Counted from the first letter of the stretch, positions 25,493 through 34,185 are shown. The stretch is 64,000 nt of DNA from Campylobacter hepaticus (GCF_001687475.2 NZ_CP031611.1:1302001-1366000), one strand, 5' to 3'. Program-made: numbers and translations. The notes: a model not told the origin generated them from the letters alone.

Positions 25493-26472
25493 GAAATAAA
25501 AAATTGACTTATGCTATTTTTATCTTCAAAGGCTATGCTTTGATAAGTTTTATTTTTAAAACTAAGTTCATAGCTTTTTCCTATTTCATGTTTAGTATAG
25601 CTTAAAGCGATTTTCATAGCAAGTTCTAAATCTTTTTCTGAAATTTTTTCATCTACTAAAGAATAAGCACCTATTAGATTTTTAAGTTCTATAACTTCAT
25701 ATTTTGGAGTTTTTAAATTTTTTAAAATAGCGTTTTCTAGTTCATTGCGCCCTATAATCATTTTAGCTCCATGAGGTAGTCTTAAGTGTCTACCGTATTT
25801 TAAAAGTTGTGCATCATTAACTTGCATGTCTTTATCAAATTCTATAAAGTCACGGATTTTTTTAGTGAAACTATCAAGAGTTAGTAAACAACCTCCTCCA
25901 GGGCTTTCAAAATCTTCTAAGCCAAATAATTTTGCAAGTTCAAGCTGTCTTTTGCGGCTTCTTCCACTGATATTTTCAAGTTTTTCTCTATCTACCCAAC
26001 CTTCTCTTTCTGGCTTGCTTGGGGGCAATTTTTTTGCACACATGGGACGTAAGATTAAATCTTCTTGATCTAAAGCAAGTTTTTTAACTTTAACCATAGC
26101 ATCGTTTCTTTGACTCATGGGTCTTTGTCCTAAAACTTCTCCTGTGATAATAAAGCTTGCTTTTTCTTCTTTTAACATAGAAAGTGCCGTTTTAAACATA
26201 AAAGCATGGCAATCTATACAAGGGTTGAAATGTTTTCCATAACCATATTGAGGGTTAAAAAGTACTTCTTGAAGATAAGAATTTCTTACATCTATCATTT
26301 CAAAATCAGCACCTACCATAGCCGCACGTTTTTTCATGATTTCACTTTTGTCACTTGTGCTTCCAAAACCTATATTAATATTTAAAGCTTTAACTTCTAT
26401 GTTTTGTAAGGTGATAAGCTTCATGGCAAGCATGCTATCAAGCCCACCACTAAAAAGAGCTAATGCTTTCAT
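25489..26472 (-). CDS. PP-loop ATPase, MnmA/ThiI-like (probable tRNA thiolation)
   Basis: A 327-residue cytoplasmic protein with the PP-loop SGGLDS at 8-13, which activates a substrate by adenylation. Cysteines Cys85/Cys88 (NPCIDCHAF) and Cys195 (GGGCLLT) sit where MnmA/ThiI-type enzymes carry catalytic or metal-binding thiols. A tRNA sulfuration or related role is inferred; it could also be another member of the adenine-nucleotide alpha-hydrolase group. It corresponds to C. jejuni Cj1633. Start ATG 26472 has GGGAG upstream. It converges on tpsB with a 4-base overlap. Confidence 0.75.
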   Translation of the reverse strand: MKALALFSGGLDSMLAMKLITLQNIEVKALNINIGFGSTSDKSEIMKKRAAMVGADFEMIDVRNSYLQEVLFNPQYGYGKHFNPCIDCHAFMFKTALSMLKEEKASFIITGEVLGQRPMSQRNDAMVKVKKLALDQEDLILRPMCAKKLPPSKPEREGWVDREKLENISGRSRKRQLELAKLFGLEDFESPGGGCLLTLDSFTKKIRDFIEFDKDMQVNDAQLLKYGRHLRLPHGAKMIIGRNELENAILKNLKTPKYEVIELKNLIGAYSLVDEKISEKDLELAMKIALSYTKHEIGKSYELSFKNKTYQSIAFEDKNSISQFFIS

Positions 26473-26534
26473 TTCTCCCTTTCTATAATTAAAAATTATT
26501 TTTTATTTCAAAACTATAATTTTAACTAAAAATT

Positions 26535-26562
26535 TTTAAATAAGAATGAGTTCTTATTTAAA
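26535..26562 (-). terminator. Hairpin ending the exbB-exbD-tonB transcript
   Basis: A perfect 12-bp inverted repeat TTTAAATAAGAA/TTCTTATTTAAA with a 4-base loop, followed on the minus strand by AATTTTTAG, lies between tonB and the PP-loop gene. T-rich sequence on both sides means it could act in both directions. It is too symmetrical and GATAAT-free to be called a Fur box. Confidence 0.5.
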
Positions 26563-26619
26563 ATCATTTTTTACCATAGGTAATAAAAATATATAAAAAG
26601 TTTTAAATTTAAAAATGTA

Positions 26620-27258
26620 TTAGCTTAGATGGTATACTATAGGTAAAACTATTTTTAAATCTTTTTCATAAGAAGGGAAGAAAACTGAAGCTTTAAGTAT
26701 ACTTTTTAAAGCATTTTTGTCTAATAAATCATATCCTGAACTTTCAAGGATTTTAAGTTCTGCTAAGCTTTTATTTTTTTTCCATAAAAATTCTACTTTT
26801 ACTATGCCTTGCATACGCATTTTTATAGCTTGTTTGGGATAAATTTGTACTTGTTGTATGGCTTGTTGAATTTCTTGCAAGATAGAAGTATTATCTTGCA
26901 AGATTTGATTTGTTTGTATATGTTTAGTTTTTAAAAAGGATATATCTTCTTTATTTACTTGCATGGTGTTTAAAGATGGTTTTTTTAGGTTTGTGTGTTT
27001 TTTTATTGCTTTGTTGGGATTAGAAGTTTTTTTTATTATTTGTTTTTGAGCTTGTTTTATGGTTGTTTGTGTGATTTTGTTTTCTTGGTTTTGATTGATT
27101 TGTATAAAATGTTTCATTGTTAAAGAAAAAGTGTTTTGATTTTTTATTTCTGTTTTAAAAAAATTATTAAGATGTAAAAAAATAAAAACTAAAGGCATGA
27201 AAATGAAAAAAGTGATATAAAAAGCTTGATATTTGTGGTTAAAAAATAAAGTTTTCAT
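26620..27258 (-). CDS. tonB: TonB energy-transducing protein
   Basis: A 212-residue inner-membrane-anchored periplasmic protein that couples proton-motive force to outer-membrane receptors. It has an N-terminal membrane helix (about 12-30) and a Lys/Gln/Asn-rich spacer without the usual Pro-Glu/Pro-Lys repeats. The C-terminal TonB domain is at about 138-212 (YPKQAIKMRMQGIVKVEF, LLDKNALKSILKASVFFP). It is the last gene of exbB-exbD-tonB. The likely client is the heme receptor ChuA in the same window; the syntenic C. jejuni gene is named tonB2. Confidence 0.92.
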   Translation of the reverse strand: MKTLFFNHKYQAFYITFFIFMPLVFIFLHLNNFFKTEIKNQNTFSLTMKHFIQINQNQENKITQTTIKQAQKQIIKKTSNPNKAIKKHTNLKKPSLNTMQVNKEDISFLKTKHIQTNQILQDNTSILQEIQQAIQQVQIYPKQAIKMRMQGIVKVEFLWKKNKSLAELKILESSGYDLLDKNALKSILKASVFFPSYEKDLKIVLPIVYHLS

Positions 27259-27644
27259 TATTTTTTCTCTGTAATAATTTGAAAATTTTCATGTTCTTTA
27301 GCTTTTAATAAATCTATAATTTTAATAAAGCTTTCAAATTTGGCATTTTTATCACTTTTTAATTCTACTAAGGTTTTTTTATCAAGTGAAGAAAGGACAT
27401 TATTTATTTCATTTAAAGGACTTAAGGCATCATTAAGGTAGAATAAATTTTTTTCATCAATACTTATAAGCAGTTTTTTTTGTTCATTATTTATATTAGT
27501 AGCATTTTCGCTTAAAGGAAGATTGATTTTGATTTTTCCATATGCAATAAAACTTGAAATACTAAGCACTATAGCTAATAAAACAAGCATAATATCTATA
27601 AAAGGGATTATGTTTAAACCTTCATTTTTAGGTAATTTAAGCAT
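27258..27644 (-). CDS. exbD: Biopolymer transport protein ExbD
   Basis: Part of the ExbB-ExbD proton channel powering TonB. It has one N-terminal membrane helix with the conserved Asp in IIPFIDIMLVLL and a periplasmic domain. I choose ATG 27644 (128 residues), which has AAGG upstream and overlaps exbB by 8 bases, over ATG 27665, which would overlap by 29 and lacks a ribosome-binding site. It shares one base with tonB. Confidence 0.92.
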   Translation of the reverse strand: MLKLPKNEGLNIIPFIDIMLVLLAIVLSISSFIAYGKIKINLPLSENATNINNEQKKLLISIDEKNLFYLNDALSPLNEINNVLSSLDKKTLVELKSDKNAKFESFIKIIDLLKAKEHENFQIITEKK

Positions 27645-28062
27645 TTTTGTATACCTTATAAGCATTGCTTAAAAGTGAAATTTTACGCAGTAAAGCATTA
27701 TATGCTATAAGAGAAGGAATAGCTACTAAAAGTCCTAAAGCTGTCGCTTTTAATGCTAAAGATAAGCCTGTAACTATAGATTTTACCTCGATATTATCTG
27801 CTAAACCCATTTGGTAAAAGGTAATCATAATACCTATAACAGTCCCTAAAAGCCCTATATAAGGAGCATTAGAATAAATGATATATATTGGAGTTAAATT
27901 TTCACTAATAGCATCATCAAATTGTTCTTGATTATCATAATCTTTAAAATTAATATTTTTTAAGAAAAGTATTCTTTCAATAACACACCAAAGGGCTATA
28001 AATGCCATTATTCCAAGAATAATGAAGATAATTAAGTCTATATAATTTTTCAGAAATTCCAT
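27637..28062 (-). CDS. exbB: Biopolymer transport protein ExbB
   Basis: A 141-residue proton-channel subunit with three membrane helices (about 8-28, 68-90, 100-125). The family-typical segment APYIGLLGTVIGIM leads into helix 2 and GLSLALKATALGLLVAIPS forms helix 3. It is the short ExbB form usual in epsilonproteobacteria. It is the first gene of the operon, preceded by a GGGAG ribosome-binding site, a TATAAT and a Fur-box-like palindrome. Confidence 0.93.
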   Translation of the reverse strand: MEFLKNYIDLIIFIILGIMAFIALWCVIERILFLKNINFKDYDNQEQFDDAISENLTPIYIIYSNAPYIGLLGTVIGIMITFYQMGLADNIEVKSIVTGLSLALKATALGLLVAIPSLIAYNALLRKISLLSNAYKVYKNA

Positions 28063-28091
28063 AATTTACTCCCAAAAATATGTAAATAAAA

Positions 28092-28097
28092 ATTATA
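28092..28097 (-). promoter_or_regulatory. -10 box of exbB-exbD-tonB
   Basis: The minus strand reads AGTATAAT, with TATAAT 30 bases before the exbB ATG. A palindromic Fur-like site stands 20-40 bases further upstream, in the -35 region. Confidence 0.6.
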
Positions 28098-28116
28098 CTA
28101 TTTAAAAAATAAATTT

Positions 28117-28138
28117 ATAATTAATATTAATTATCATA
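28117..28138 (-). promoter_or_regulatory. Fur box upstream of exbB
   Basis: The minus strand TATGATAATTAATATTAATT contains the GATAAT half-site followed by AT-rich repeats, as in Fur operators. It lies over the -35 region of the TATAAT at 28092-28097, a position suited to iron-dependent repression. The call is by pattern. Confidence 0.55.
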
Positions 28139-28174
28139 ATCTTTTAATCTTTGGTATTTGTTATTTTTATAAGC

Positions 28175-28180
28175 TATAAT
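28175..28180 (+). promoter_or_regulatory. -10 box of the DUF4261-like gene
   Basis: AGCTATAAT with TATAAT at 28175-28180 predicts a transcript start near 28187. This places the start codon of the downstream gene at 28214 rather than at the upstream in-frame codon at 28151. Confidence 0.55.
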
Positions 28181-28213
28181 TATTTTAATACAATTTTTTA
28201 TAAAGGGTGGAAA

Positions 28214-28957
28214 ATGACTACAGATTTAAATCGTAATTTTACTTCTTTTGTTCTTTTAGATAGTCTTGATTTTGATTTTATGGCACTAAAAAAGAGCTTA
28301 GAAGATAAATTAAATATAACAATAGCTGATGAGAATTTTAATGAAGAGGGGGTAATTTTTTATTATAAAAATATATTAATTACTTTAAATTTAATCAAAA
28401 ATCGTATACCTAATGATGAAGCAGAGTATTATGCTAATTTTAATTTTATGTGGAAAGATGCTTTAGTACAAACTAAAAAACATCAAGCACATCTTCTTGT
28501 AGCTGTTTTAAGTCAAGATGAAAGTAAGATAGAACAAGCTAAGCTTTTTACTCAAATTGCAGCTTTGTGTTTAGAGGATAAACATGCTTTAGGTTTTTAT
28601 ACAGGTGCTGTTGTTTTAGAACCTCATTTTTATATAGAAAATGCAAAAATGTTAAATGATAATCGCTTACCTGTTTACAATTGGGTATATGTTAATGTTT
28701 ATCCTGGAGAGAATGGGGTTAATGCTTATACTTCTGGGCTTAGAAATTTTAATAAATTAGAGCTTGAAGTTTGTGATGCAAAGATAAAAGAAAAAGAACT
28801 TTTCTTTTGTATTTATGATATTATTTTACATCTTTTAACTTATGATCTTAGTTTAAAAGATAAAGATATATTAAAATTTGAAGATGGTAAAAAGGTTAAA
28901 TTTATTAAAAGTCAAGGTTTAAAGATTGAGCATGAAAGTTTAAAAATTATTTTTTAA
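28214..28957 (+). CDS. DUF4261-like protein (Cj1627c-like)
   Basis: A 247-residue soluble protein, function unknown. The C-terminal half (VYVNVYPGENGVNAYTSGLR, FNKLELEV) looks like the DUF4261 family, often found with cell-envelope or toxin-related genes but uncharacterised. I place the start at ATG 28214, which has AAAGGGTGG upstream and lies after a clear -10 box; the open frame continues back to 28151. It stands alone between the tonB operon promoter and the PepSY-like gene. Confidence 0.6.
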   Translation: MTTDLNRNFTSFVLLDSLDFDFMALKKSLEDKLNITIADENFNEEGVIFYYKNILITLNLIKNRIPNDEAEYYANFNFMWKDALVQTKKHQAHLLVAVLSQDESKIEQAKLFTQIAALCLEDKHALGFYTGAVVLEPHFYIENAKMLNDNRLPVYNWVYVNVYPGENGVNAYTSGLRNFNKLELEVCDAKIKEKELFFCIYDIILHLLTYDLSLKDKDILKFEDGKKVKFIKSQGLKIEHESLKIIF

Positions 28958-29018
28958 ATTCACATTTGCTTCACAGTATTTAGTTAAATTTTTATGGATA
29001 AAAGTAAGGAGGAATTAA

Positions 29019-29438
29019 ATGAAATTAAAATTAAGTTTATGCGCTTTATTTAGTGCTATGGTGCTTTTTGCTAAAGATATGGTTATTCCCGCTAATGAAC
29101 TTCCACAAAATGCTCAAGAATTTATTGCTAAAAATTTCCAAAACACTCAAATTGTTTTAGTGAAAAAAGATCTTGATTCTTATGAGGTGACTTTAAATGA
29201 TGGGACAGAAATTGATTTTATGTTTAATGGAGAGTGGAAAGATCTCGATGGAAAACATAAAGCTTTACCTTATAGTATCTTACCTGTTGTTATGGAAAAA
29301 ATAAGCAATACTGAACTTAGTTCCTATATTGTTGAACTGAGTAAAGAAGTAAATGGTTATAAATTTAAGTTTAATAATGGTATAAAAGTATATACAGATA
29401 TGCAAGGTAATATTTTAAGAAAAAAACTAGATGATTGA
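29019..29438 (+). CDS. Periplasmic PepSY-like protein (Cj1626c-like)
   Basis: A 139-residue exported protein with signal peptide 1-18 (ending LFAKD). Two PepSY-like half repeats follow: residues about 28-85 (AQEFIAKNF...VTLNDGTEIDFMFNGEW) and 95-138 (YIVEL...FKFNNGIKVYTDMQGN). Such small periplasmic proteins resemble DUF2874/PepSY-like members; their ligands are not known. AAGGAGG stands close upstream of the ATG. A long hairpin follows the stop, so it is probably monocistronic. Confidence 0.75.
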   Translation: MKLKLSLCALFSAMVLFAKDMVIPANELPQNAQEFIAKNFQNTQIVLVKKDLDSYEVTLNDGTEIDFMFNGEWKDLDGKHKALPYSILPVVMEKISNTELSSYIVELSKEVNGYKFKFNNGIKVYTDMQGNILRKKLDD

Positions 29439-29448
29439 AAATAGGATT

Positions 29449-29488
29449 GTAAAATTTTTTAAAGTATATATTCTTTAAAAAATTTTAC
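29449..29488 (+). terminator. 16-bp perfect hairpin after the PepSY-like gene
   Basis: GTAAAATTTTTTAAAG (29449-29464) is repeated as reverse complement at 29473-29488, with an 8-base loop. It lies 10 bases after the stop codon. The T-rich stem rather than a long T-tail would give the pause. It separates this gene from sdaC. Confidence 0.6.
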
Positions 29489-29722
29489 TAATCTGTCTAA
29501 AATTTATACTTTATAAATTAAATTTAAATAATTTTATTTATAATATAAATATAAAATAAATAAAATTGAATTAAATATGATAAGCTAAATTATTATTTTT
29601 CTATTATAGTAATTTACTAAATGTAACATATTTTGAAACATATTATTAAAAATTCTTTTGTTTTTTAGTAAGTATGTTAAAATAAATTTATTTATAATGT
29701 ATTAAATTTTTAAGGAAAATAC
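29489..29722 (+). promoter_or_regulatory. Promoter region of sdaC-sdaA
   Basis: 234 AT-rich bases without a gene. A probable -10 box is TAAAAT within TATGTTAAAATAAA (around 29677-29687), with AAGGAAA just before the sdaC ATG. An imperfect direct repeat AACATATTTTGAAACATATT lies at about 29626-29645; whether it binds a regulator is unknown. Confidence 0.4.
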
Positions 29723-31045
29723 ATGGACACTCTTAAATGGACAAGTTACGATACTAGATGGGTTTTATCTTTATTTGGAACTGCAGTTGGGGCTGGAATT
29801 TTATTTTTGCCCATTAAAGCCGGTGTTGGTGGTTTTTGGCCAGTTGTTGTAATGGCTTTAATTATTTTTCCTATGGTGTATTTAAGTCATAGGGCTTTGA
29901 GTCGTTTTGTGTGTCAAGCAAATGGAAATGATAAAGATATCACTCATGCGGCTGAAGAGTATTTTGGTAGGAAGGTGAGTGTTTTTATTTCTGTACTTTA
30001 TTTTTTTGCGATTTTTCCTATTTGTTTAGCTTATTGTGTGGGTATAACTAATACTTTTGAAAGTTTTATTTATAATCAGTTTTTACCACTTTTAGATCCT
30101 AAAAGTACTTGGGCTAATGCTATTTCTTTTATGTATCAAGTACATATCAATGAACAAGGAAAAACTATAGCAAATTTGTTTCCTTTTTATAGGGCTATTT
30201 TTGCTTTTGTTTTGGTAAGTATTTTTATGCTTATTATGCTTTTTAGTGAGGAGTTAATTACTAAAGTGTGTGAGTGGCTTGTATATCCTTTATGTGCTAT
30301 TTTATTTATCTTTTCTTTATATCTTATTCCTCAGTGGTCATTTGAGAGTTTTGGTATTATTTCTAGAACACAAGAATTTATTACTATAGTATGGCTAACT
30401 TTACCTGTTTTAGTATTTTCGTTTAATCATTCACCAGTTATTTCTACCTTTTCTTTAAGTGTAAAGAGAAGGTACGATAAAAATTCTGTACAAAAAGCCA
30501 ATCAAATTTTATTTAGAACTTCTGTAATGTTACTTTTTTTTGTTATGTTTTTTGTTTTATCTTGTGTGCTTTCTTTAAGTCCTGATGAATTAGCTGAGGC
30601 TAGATCTCAAAATATACCTGTACTTTCTTATTTTGCAAATAAACTTGATAATCCATTTATTTCTTATGGGGGTCCTTTGGTCGCTTTTTTTGCTATTTCT
30701 AGTTCGTTTTTTGGACATTATTTTGGTGCTAGAGAGGGTGCTTATGGTATAGTAAGAAAATGTTTTAAATTAGCAGGTAATCAAAACCCTAATTTGAAAA
30801 AAATTGCAATTTATTCTACTTTAACTATGTATATTATTATGTTAATTACTGCTTATGTAAATCCTAGTATTTTAGGTTTTATTGAAAGTTTGGGTGGTCC
30901 TATTATTGCTGCAATTTTATTTTTAATGCCAATAATTGCTATTTATACTGTTTCTAAAATGAAAAAATTTCAAAATAAAGCTTTAGATGCTTTTGTATTT
31001 ATCACAGGGATTTTAACAATTATAACTGTAATTTATACTTTTTAA
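29723..31045 (+). CDS. sdaC: Serine/proton symporter
   Basis: A 440-residue inner-membrane transporter of the amino acid/auxin permease superfamily (SdaC/TdcC type), with about 11 membrane helices. The first helix region contains GTAVGAGILFLPIKAG, typical of the group. It imports L-serine, a preferred carbon source of C. jejuni. It is followed after 9 bases by sdaA, so uptake and breakdown are coexpressed. Confidence 0.93.
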   Translation: MDTLKWTSYDTRWVLSLFGTAVGAGILFLPIKAGVGGFWPVVVMALIIFPMVYLSHRALSRFVCQANGNDKDITHAAEEYFGRKVSVFISVLYFFAIFPICLAYCVGITNTFESFIYNQFLPLLDPKSTWANAISFMYQVHINEQGKTIANLFPFYRAIFAFVLVSIFMLIMLFSEELITKVCEWLVYPLCAILFIFSLYLIPQWSFESFGIISRTQEFITIVWLTLPVLVFSFNHSPVISTFSLSVKRRYDKNSVQKANQILFRTSVMLLFFVMFFVLSCVLSLSPDELAEARSQNIPVLSYFANKLDNPFISYGGPLVAFFAISSSFFGHYFGAREGAYGIVRKCFKLAGNQNPNLKKIAIYSTLTMYIIMLITAYVNPSILGFIESLGGPIIAAILFLMPIIAIYTVSKMKKFQNKALDAFVFITGILTIITVIYTF

Positions 31046-31054
31046 GGTTTTAAA

Positions 31055-32419
31055 ATGGGTAGTAATTTAAATATTTTTAAAATTGGGGTAGGTCCTTCAT
31101 CATCGCATACTTTAGGACCTATGTTAGCTGGTAATTTATTTTGTAAGCAAGCTTTTAAAAATCTTGATGAAATTGTTAGAATTGAAGTTATTCTTTATGG
31201 TTCTTTGTCTTTAACAGGCAAAGGACATTTAAGTGATAAAGCTGTAATTTGGGGATTAAGTGGTTTGGAAGCTAAAAATTTAAGTGCATCTATACAAGAT
31301 GAAGTTAATCAAAATGCTTTTAAAAAGGGTGAAATTAATTTTTGTGGAAGAAAAAAGCTTAATTTTAATTATGAAAAAGATATGATATTTTCTAAAGATT
31401 TTTTACCTTTACATGAAAATGGGATGCTTATTAAAGCTTATAATTGTAAAGGTGTTTTAGTGCAAGAACAAACTTATTATTCCATAGGAGGAGGTTTTGT
31501 TTTAACAGCTTTAGAGCTTGAAAAACAAGGTAAAAATTCCCATCAAAATCAAAAACAATTGGATATAAAATTAAATAATGCTAAAGAAGCTTTAGAACTT
31601 TGTGATAAACAAAATTGGGATTTAGCAGAACTTTCTTATCAATATGAATTGCAATTTCATACTAAAGAAGAAATTTATACTTATTGTTTTGAAATTTGGG
31701 AGGTGATGCAAGAAGTTTATTATAATGGTACACATTCAAATGAAATTTATTTACCCGGAACGCTCCATTTAAAGCGTAGAGCAAAGGGGCTTAAGGAAAG
31801 AATAAGTATGACAAGTGATCCTATGGGTATTATTGATTTTATTTCTTTATATGCTATTGCAATTGCTGAAGAAAATGCTAGTGGAGCTAAGGTAGTAACA
31901 GCTCCTACTAATGGTGCTTGTGCTGTTATCCCTGCAGTAATGCTTTATCTTAAAAACCATACTATAGGTTTTAACGATGAAAAGGTTGTTAAATTTTTGC
32001 TTACGGCTATGCTTATAGGGTCTTTTTATAAGAAAAATGCAAGTATTAGTGGGGCAGAAGCAGGTTGTCAAGCAGAAATTGGTAGTGCTAGTTCCATGGC
32101 AGCAGGTGCTATGGCAACGGTTTTGGGTGCTAATGCATTTAAAGCTTGTAATGCTGCTGAAATGGCTATGGAGCACCATTTAGGTTTAACTTGCGATCCA
32201 GTTGGAGGACTAGTACAAATTCCTTGTATAGAAAGGAATGCTTTTGGTGCTATTAAGGCTATTAGTGCTGCTAGAATGGCTATGACGCGTAAATCTACTC
32301 CTAGAGTAAGTCTTGATGAGGTTATAGAAACTATGTATGAAACTGGTAAAGATATGAATTATAAATATAAAGAAACTTCTTTAGGGGGTCTTGCGACTAA
32401 TTTAAAAACAATATGTTAA
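31055..32419 (+). CDS. sdaA: L-serine dehydratase (Fe-S type)
   Basis: Deaminates L-serine to pyruvate and ammonia using a [4Fe-4S] cluster. It has 454 residues, the single-chain form: beta-like N-terminal domain with GVGPSSSHTLGPM (about 8-20) and catalytic alpha-like domain with SGAEAGCQAEIGSASSMAAG and GLTCDPVGGLVQIPCIERN holding the cluster cysteines. It ends 4 bases into the convergent Cj1623-like gene. Confidence 0.95.
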   Translation: MGSNLNIFKIGVGPSSSHTLGPMLAGNLFCKQAFKNLDEIVRIEVILYGSLSLTGKGHLSDKAVIWGLSGLEAKNLSASIQDEVNQNAFKKGEINFCGRKKLNFNYEKDMIFSKDFLPLHENGMLIKAYNCKGVLVQEQTYYSIGGGFVLTALELEKQGKNSHQNQKQLDIKLNNAKEALELCDKQNWDLAELSYQYELQFHTKEEIYTYCFEIWEVMQEVYYNGTHSNEIYLPGTLHLKRRAKGLKERISMTSDPMGIIDFISLYAIAIAEENASGAKVVTAPTNGACAVIPAVMLYLKNHTIGFNDEKVVKFLLTAMLIGSFYKKNASISGAEAGCQAEIGSASSMAAGAMATVLGANAFKACNAAEMAMEHHLGLTCDPVGGLVQIPCIERNAFGAIKAISAARMAMTRKSTPRVSLDEVIETMYETGKDMNYKYKETSLGGLATNLKTIC

Positions 32420-32925
32420 GTATTTTTTCTTTGTTTTAAAAATTCTTTAATTTCTTTTTTTGAAGAGTTTTTTAAAATATTAATTTGTTTAAAAAGTAAA
32501 ATAAGATTAATAAAACCCATAGTTAAAAGTAGAAAACCTATCATCAAAAAAAGAAGATCTACAGTATTAAACTCATTTATTATGGCTAGATTTATAAAAA
32601 ATATATTAGATAAAAATAAAAAAAATAAAAGCCATCCTTGTTTAGATTTAGCTTCTTTGAAATTATCTGTATTTTGGGTAAAATTTTTAAAAAGTATGAT
32701 CTTTTTATTCAAATAAGAAATTAAAATTTCATCATTTTCTTTAAATAAATTTGCTTTTTGACTATTATAAAAAAAGCTTTTATTGTTTAAATTTAATTCA
32801 TCTTTGAAATTTACTAAAATATAATTATTATAAAAGAAAGTTTTTAATACTTTTTTATTTGCTATTTTAAATAATTTTATATCATTTCTTGCATAAAAAA
32901 ATCCACTAAAGTTCATAAATGCCAT
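32416..32925 (-). CDS. Two-helix membrane protein (Cj1623-like)
   Basis: A 169-residue protein with a soluble N-terminal part (about 1-95) and two adjacent membrane helices (about 99-118 and 124-148) followed by a basic tail. No family was recognised. Its start overlaps the end of ribD by 20 bases, so it is expressed with ribD. It corresponds in position to C. jejuni Cj1623. Function unknown. Confidence 0.65.
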   Translation of the reverse strand: MAFMNFSGFFYARNDIKLFKIANKKVLKTFFYNNYILVNFKDELNLNNKSFFYNSQKANLFKENDEILISYLNKKIILFKNFTQNTDNFKEAKSKQGWLLFFLFLSNIFFINLAIINEFNTVDLLFLMIGFLLLTMGFINLILLFKQINILKNSSKKEIKEFLKQRKNT

Positions 32926-33886
32926 AAATATTATTTCCTAAAAAACCTCTATAAAGAACTTTAAAATTTAAAGGTATTGTAACATTTTTTTCATTATTTA
33001 AGTTAGGATTTTGAAAAATTAAAAACATATCTATTTCATTTTTAAATATTTTGAGGAAATTTTCCCCACCTTCATACATTAAAAATTTAGCTTCATGCGG
33101 GACTTGAGTATAAATTTGACGCTTTGGTACTTTAAATAAGGGAATATTTTTGTCAAAATCATCAAGTTGTTTACGAGTTAAAATACAAATATCAGGTGCT
33201 TTTCCTTTGCAAAGTCTAGCATCAAGAATGGGGCGGTCTTTTCTTATAGTGTCCCCACCTACTACAAGTAAATCAATAACTGATCTGATTTTATGGGCAT
33301 AAGTGCGACTTAATTCATTGCTTACGATTTTGCCAAAAGGTGATCCATTCATAGAAAGGGCAAGTTTAAAAAGTTTAAATTGTTTTTTTTGCCATATTAA
33401 AAAAGGTTTTAAAAGTTGTTTCCCTTTTTCTTCTAGTATCCCTAATTCAACTTCTATACCTTGTTTTTTTAAGAATTCTGCCCCCCCGCTAGCAAGTTTA
33501 TTTTCATCTTTGACACTGATAAAAATTGTTTTAAAGCCAAGTTCACTAAAAAGTTTTGCACAAGGTGGGGTTTTGCCTTGATGAGTACAAGGTTCAAGTG
33601 TAACAAAAGCTATACTATCTTTAAAAATTCCTTGATGATTTTTGCAAATAAACTCATGTAAGGCGTTAGCTTCTTTAGGTAGAGGAATTTCAGGTTTTAA
33701 AGATTTAAAAGCATGGCTTATGGCATTTAATTCTGCATGCGCACATCCTGCTTTTTCGTGTGCCTTTATAGCTAAAATTTTCCCATTTCTATCCAAAATT
33801 ACACAAGCTACGGCTGGATTGGGATAGGTTAGAAATTGATATTTCCATGCTTCACTTAAAGCTAGATTCATATAAAATTCTTTCAT
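32906..33886 (-). CDS. ribD: Riboflavin biosynthesis deaminase/reductase RibD
   Basis: A bifunctional enzyme of riboflavin synthesis. The N-terminal deaminase (about 1-150) has the zinc motif HAE (50-52) and LEPCTHQGKTPPC. The C-terminal reductase (about 175-326) is shorter and more divergent. I choose ATG 33886 with AAGGTG upstream; the frame stays open to a TTG at 33919, which lacks a ribosome-binding site. A seven-G run occurs inside the frame (plus-strand C at 33481-33487). Confidence 0.9.
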   Translation of the reverse strand: MKEFYMNLALSEAWKYQFLTYPNPAVACVILDRNGKILAIKAHEKAGCAHAELNAISHAFKSLKPEIPLPKEANALHEFICKNHQGIFKDSIAFVTLEPCTHQGKTPPCAKLFSELGFKTIFISVKDENKLASGGAEFLKKQGIEVELGILEEKGKQLLKPFLIWQKKQFKLFKLALSMNGSPFGKIVSNELSRTYAHKIRSVIDLLVVGGDTIRKDRPILDARLCKGKAPDICILTRKQLDDFDKNIPLFKVPKRQIYTQVPHEAKFLMYEGGENFLKIFKNEIDMFLIFQNPNLNNEKNVTIPLNFKVLYRGFLGNNIYGIYEL

Positions 33887-34002
33887 TGTGTGCACCTTGT
33901 ATTTTTTTAAGACAATCAACTGAAATTTTTTAAATATTAGTTATAATCAATGTATTTTATATTTAATTTCTATAAAGTATGATTAATTAAGTTGAAAATT
34001 AG

Positions 34003-34090
34003 TGGCCGGGAGAAAGGGATTCGAACCCCTGGAGGTGTTACCCTCAACGGTTTTCAAGACCGCCGCTTTCGACCACTCAGCCATCTCCCG
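34003..34090 (-). tRNA. tRNA-Ser (UGA)
   Basis: 88 bases including an encoded CCA. Acceptor stem CGGGAGA/TCTCCCG, long variable arm of class II type, T-loop GTTCGAATC. The anticodon loop CTTGAAA gives anticodon TGA (UGA), reading UCA/UCN serine codons. It is last of a four-tRNA cluster on the minus strand. Confidence 0.97.
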
Positions 34091-34111
34091 ATAAAGTATT
34101 TTGCCTTTTTT

Positions 34112-34185
34112 TGGAGGCGACATCCGGATTCGAACCGGAGATCAAGGCTTTGCAGGCCCATGCCTTACCGCTTGGCTATGTCGCC
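34112..34185 (-). tRNA. tRNA-Cys (GCA)
   Basis: 74 bases with encoded CCA. Acceptor GGCGACA/TGTCGCC, anticodon loop CTGCAAA giving GCA, T-arm with GTTCGAATC. Second-last in the cluster, 21 bases from tRNA-Ser. Confidence 0.97.

Noticed and set aside
26535-26562. AT-rich palindrome between tonB and the PP-loop gene as a Fur box
   Set aside because: It lies at the 3' end of the tonB operon, has no GATAAT half-site, and has stem-loop plus T-run features of a terminator.
28151-28213. 21-codon N-terminal extension of the DUF4261-like gene
   Set aside because: A strong TATAAT at 28175-28180 and the AAAGGG site before ATG 28214 place the promoter inside the extension.
33481-33487. Run of seven C (G on the coding strand) in ribD as a phase-variation tract
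   Set aside because: Seven is below the length usually associated with high-rate slippage in Campylobacter, the frame is intact, and riboflavin synthesis is an unlikely phase-variable function.
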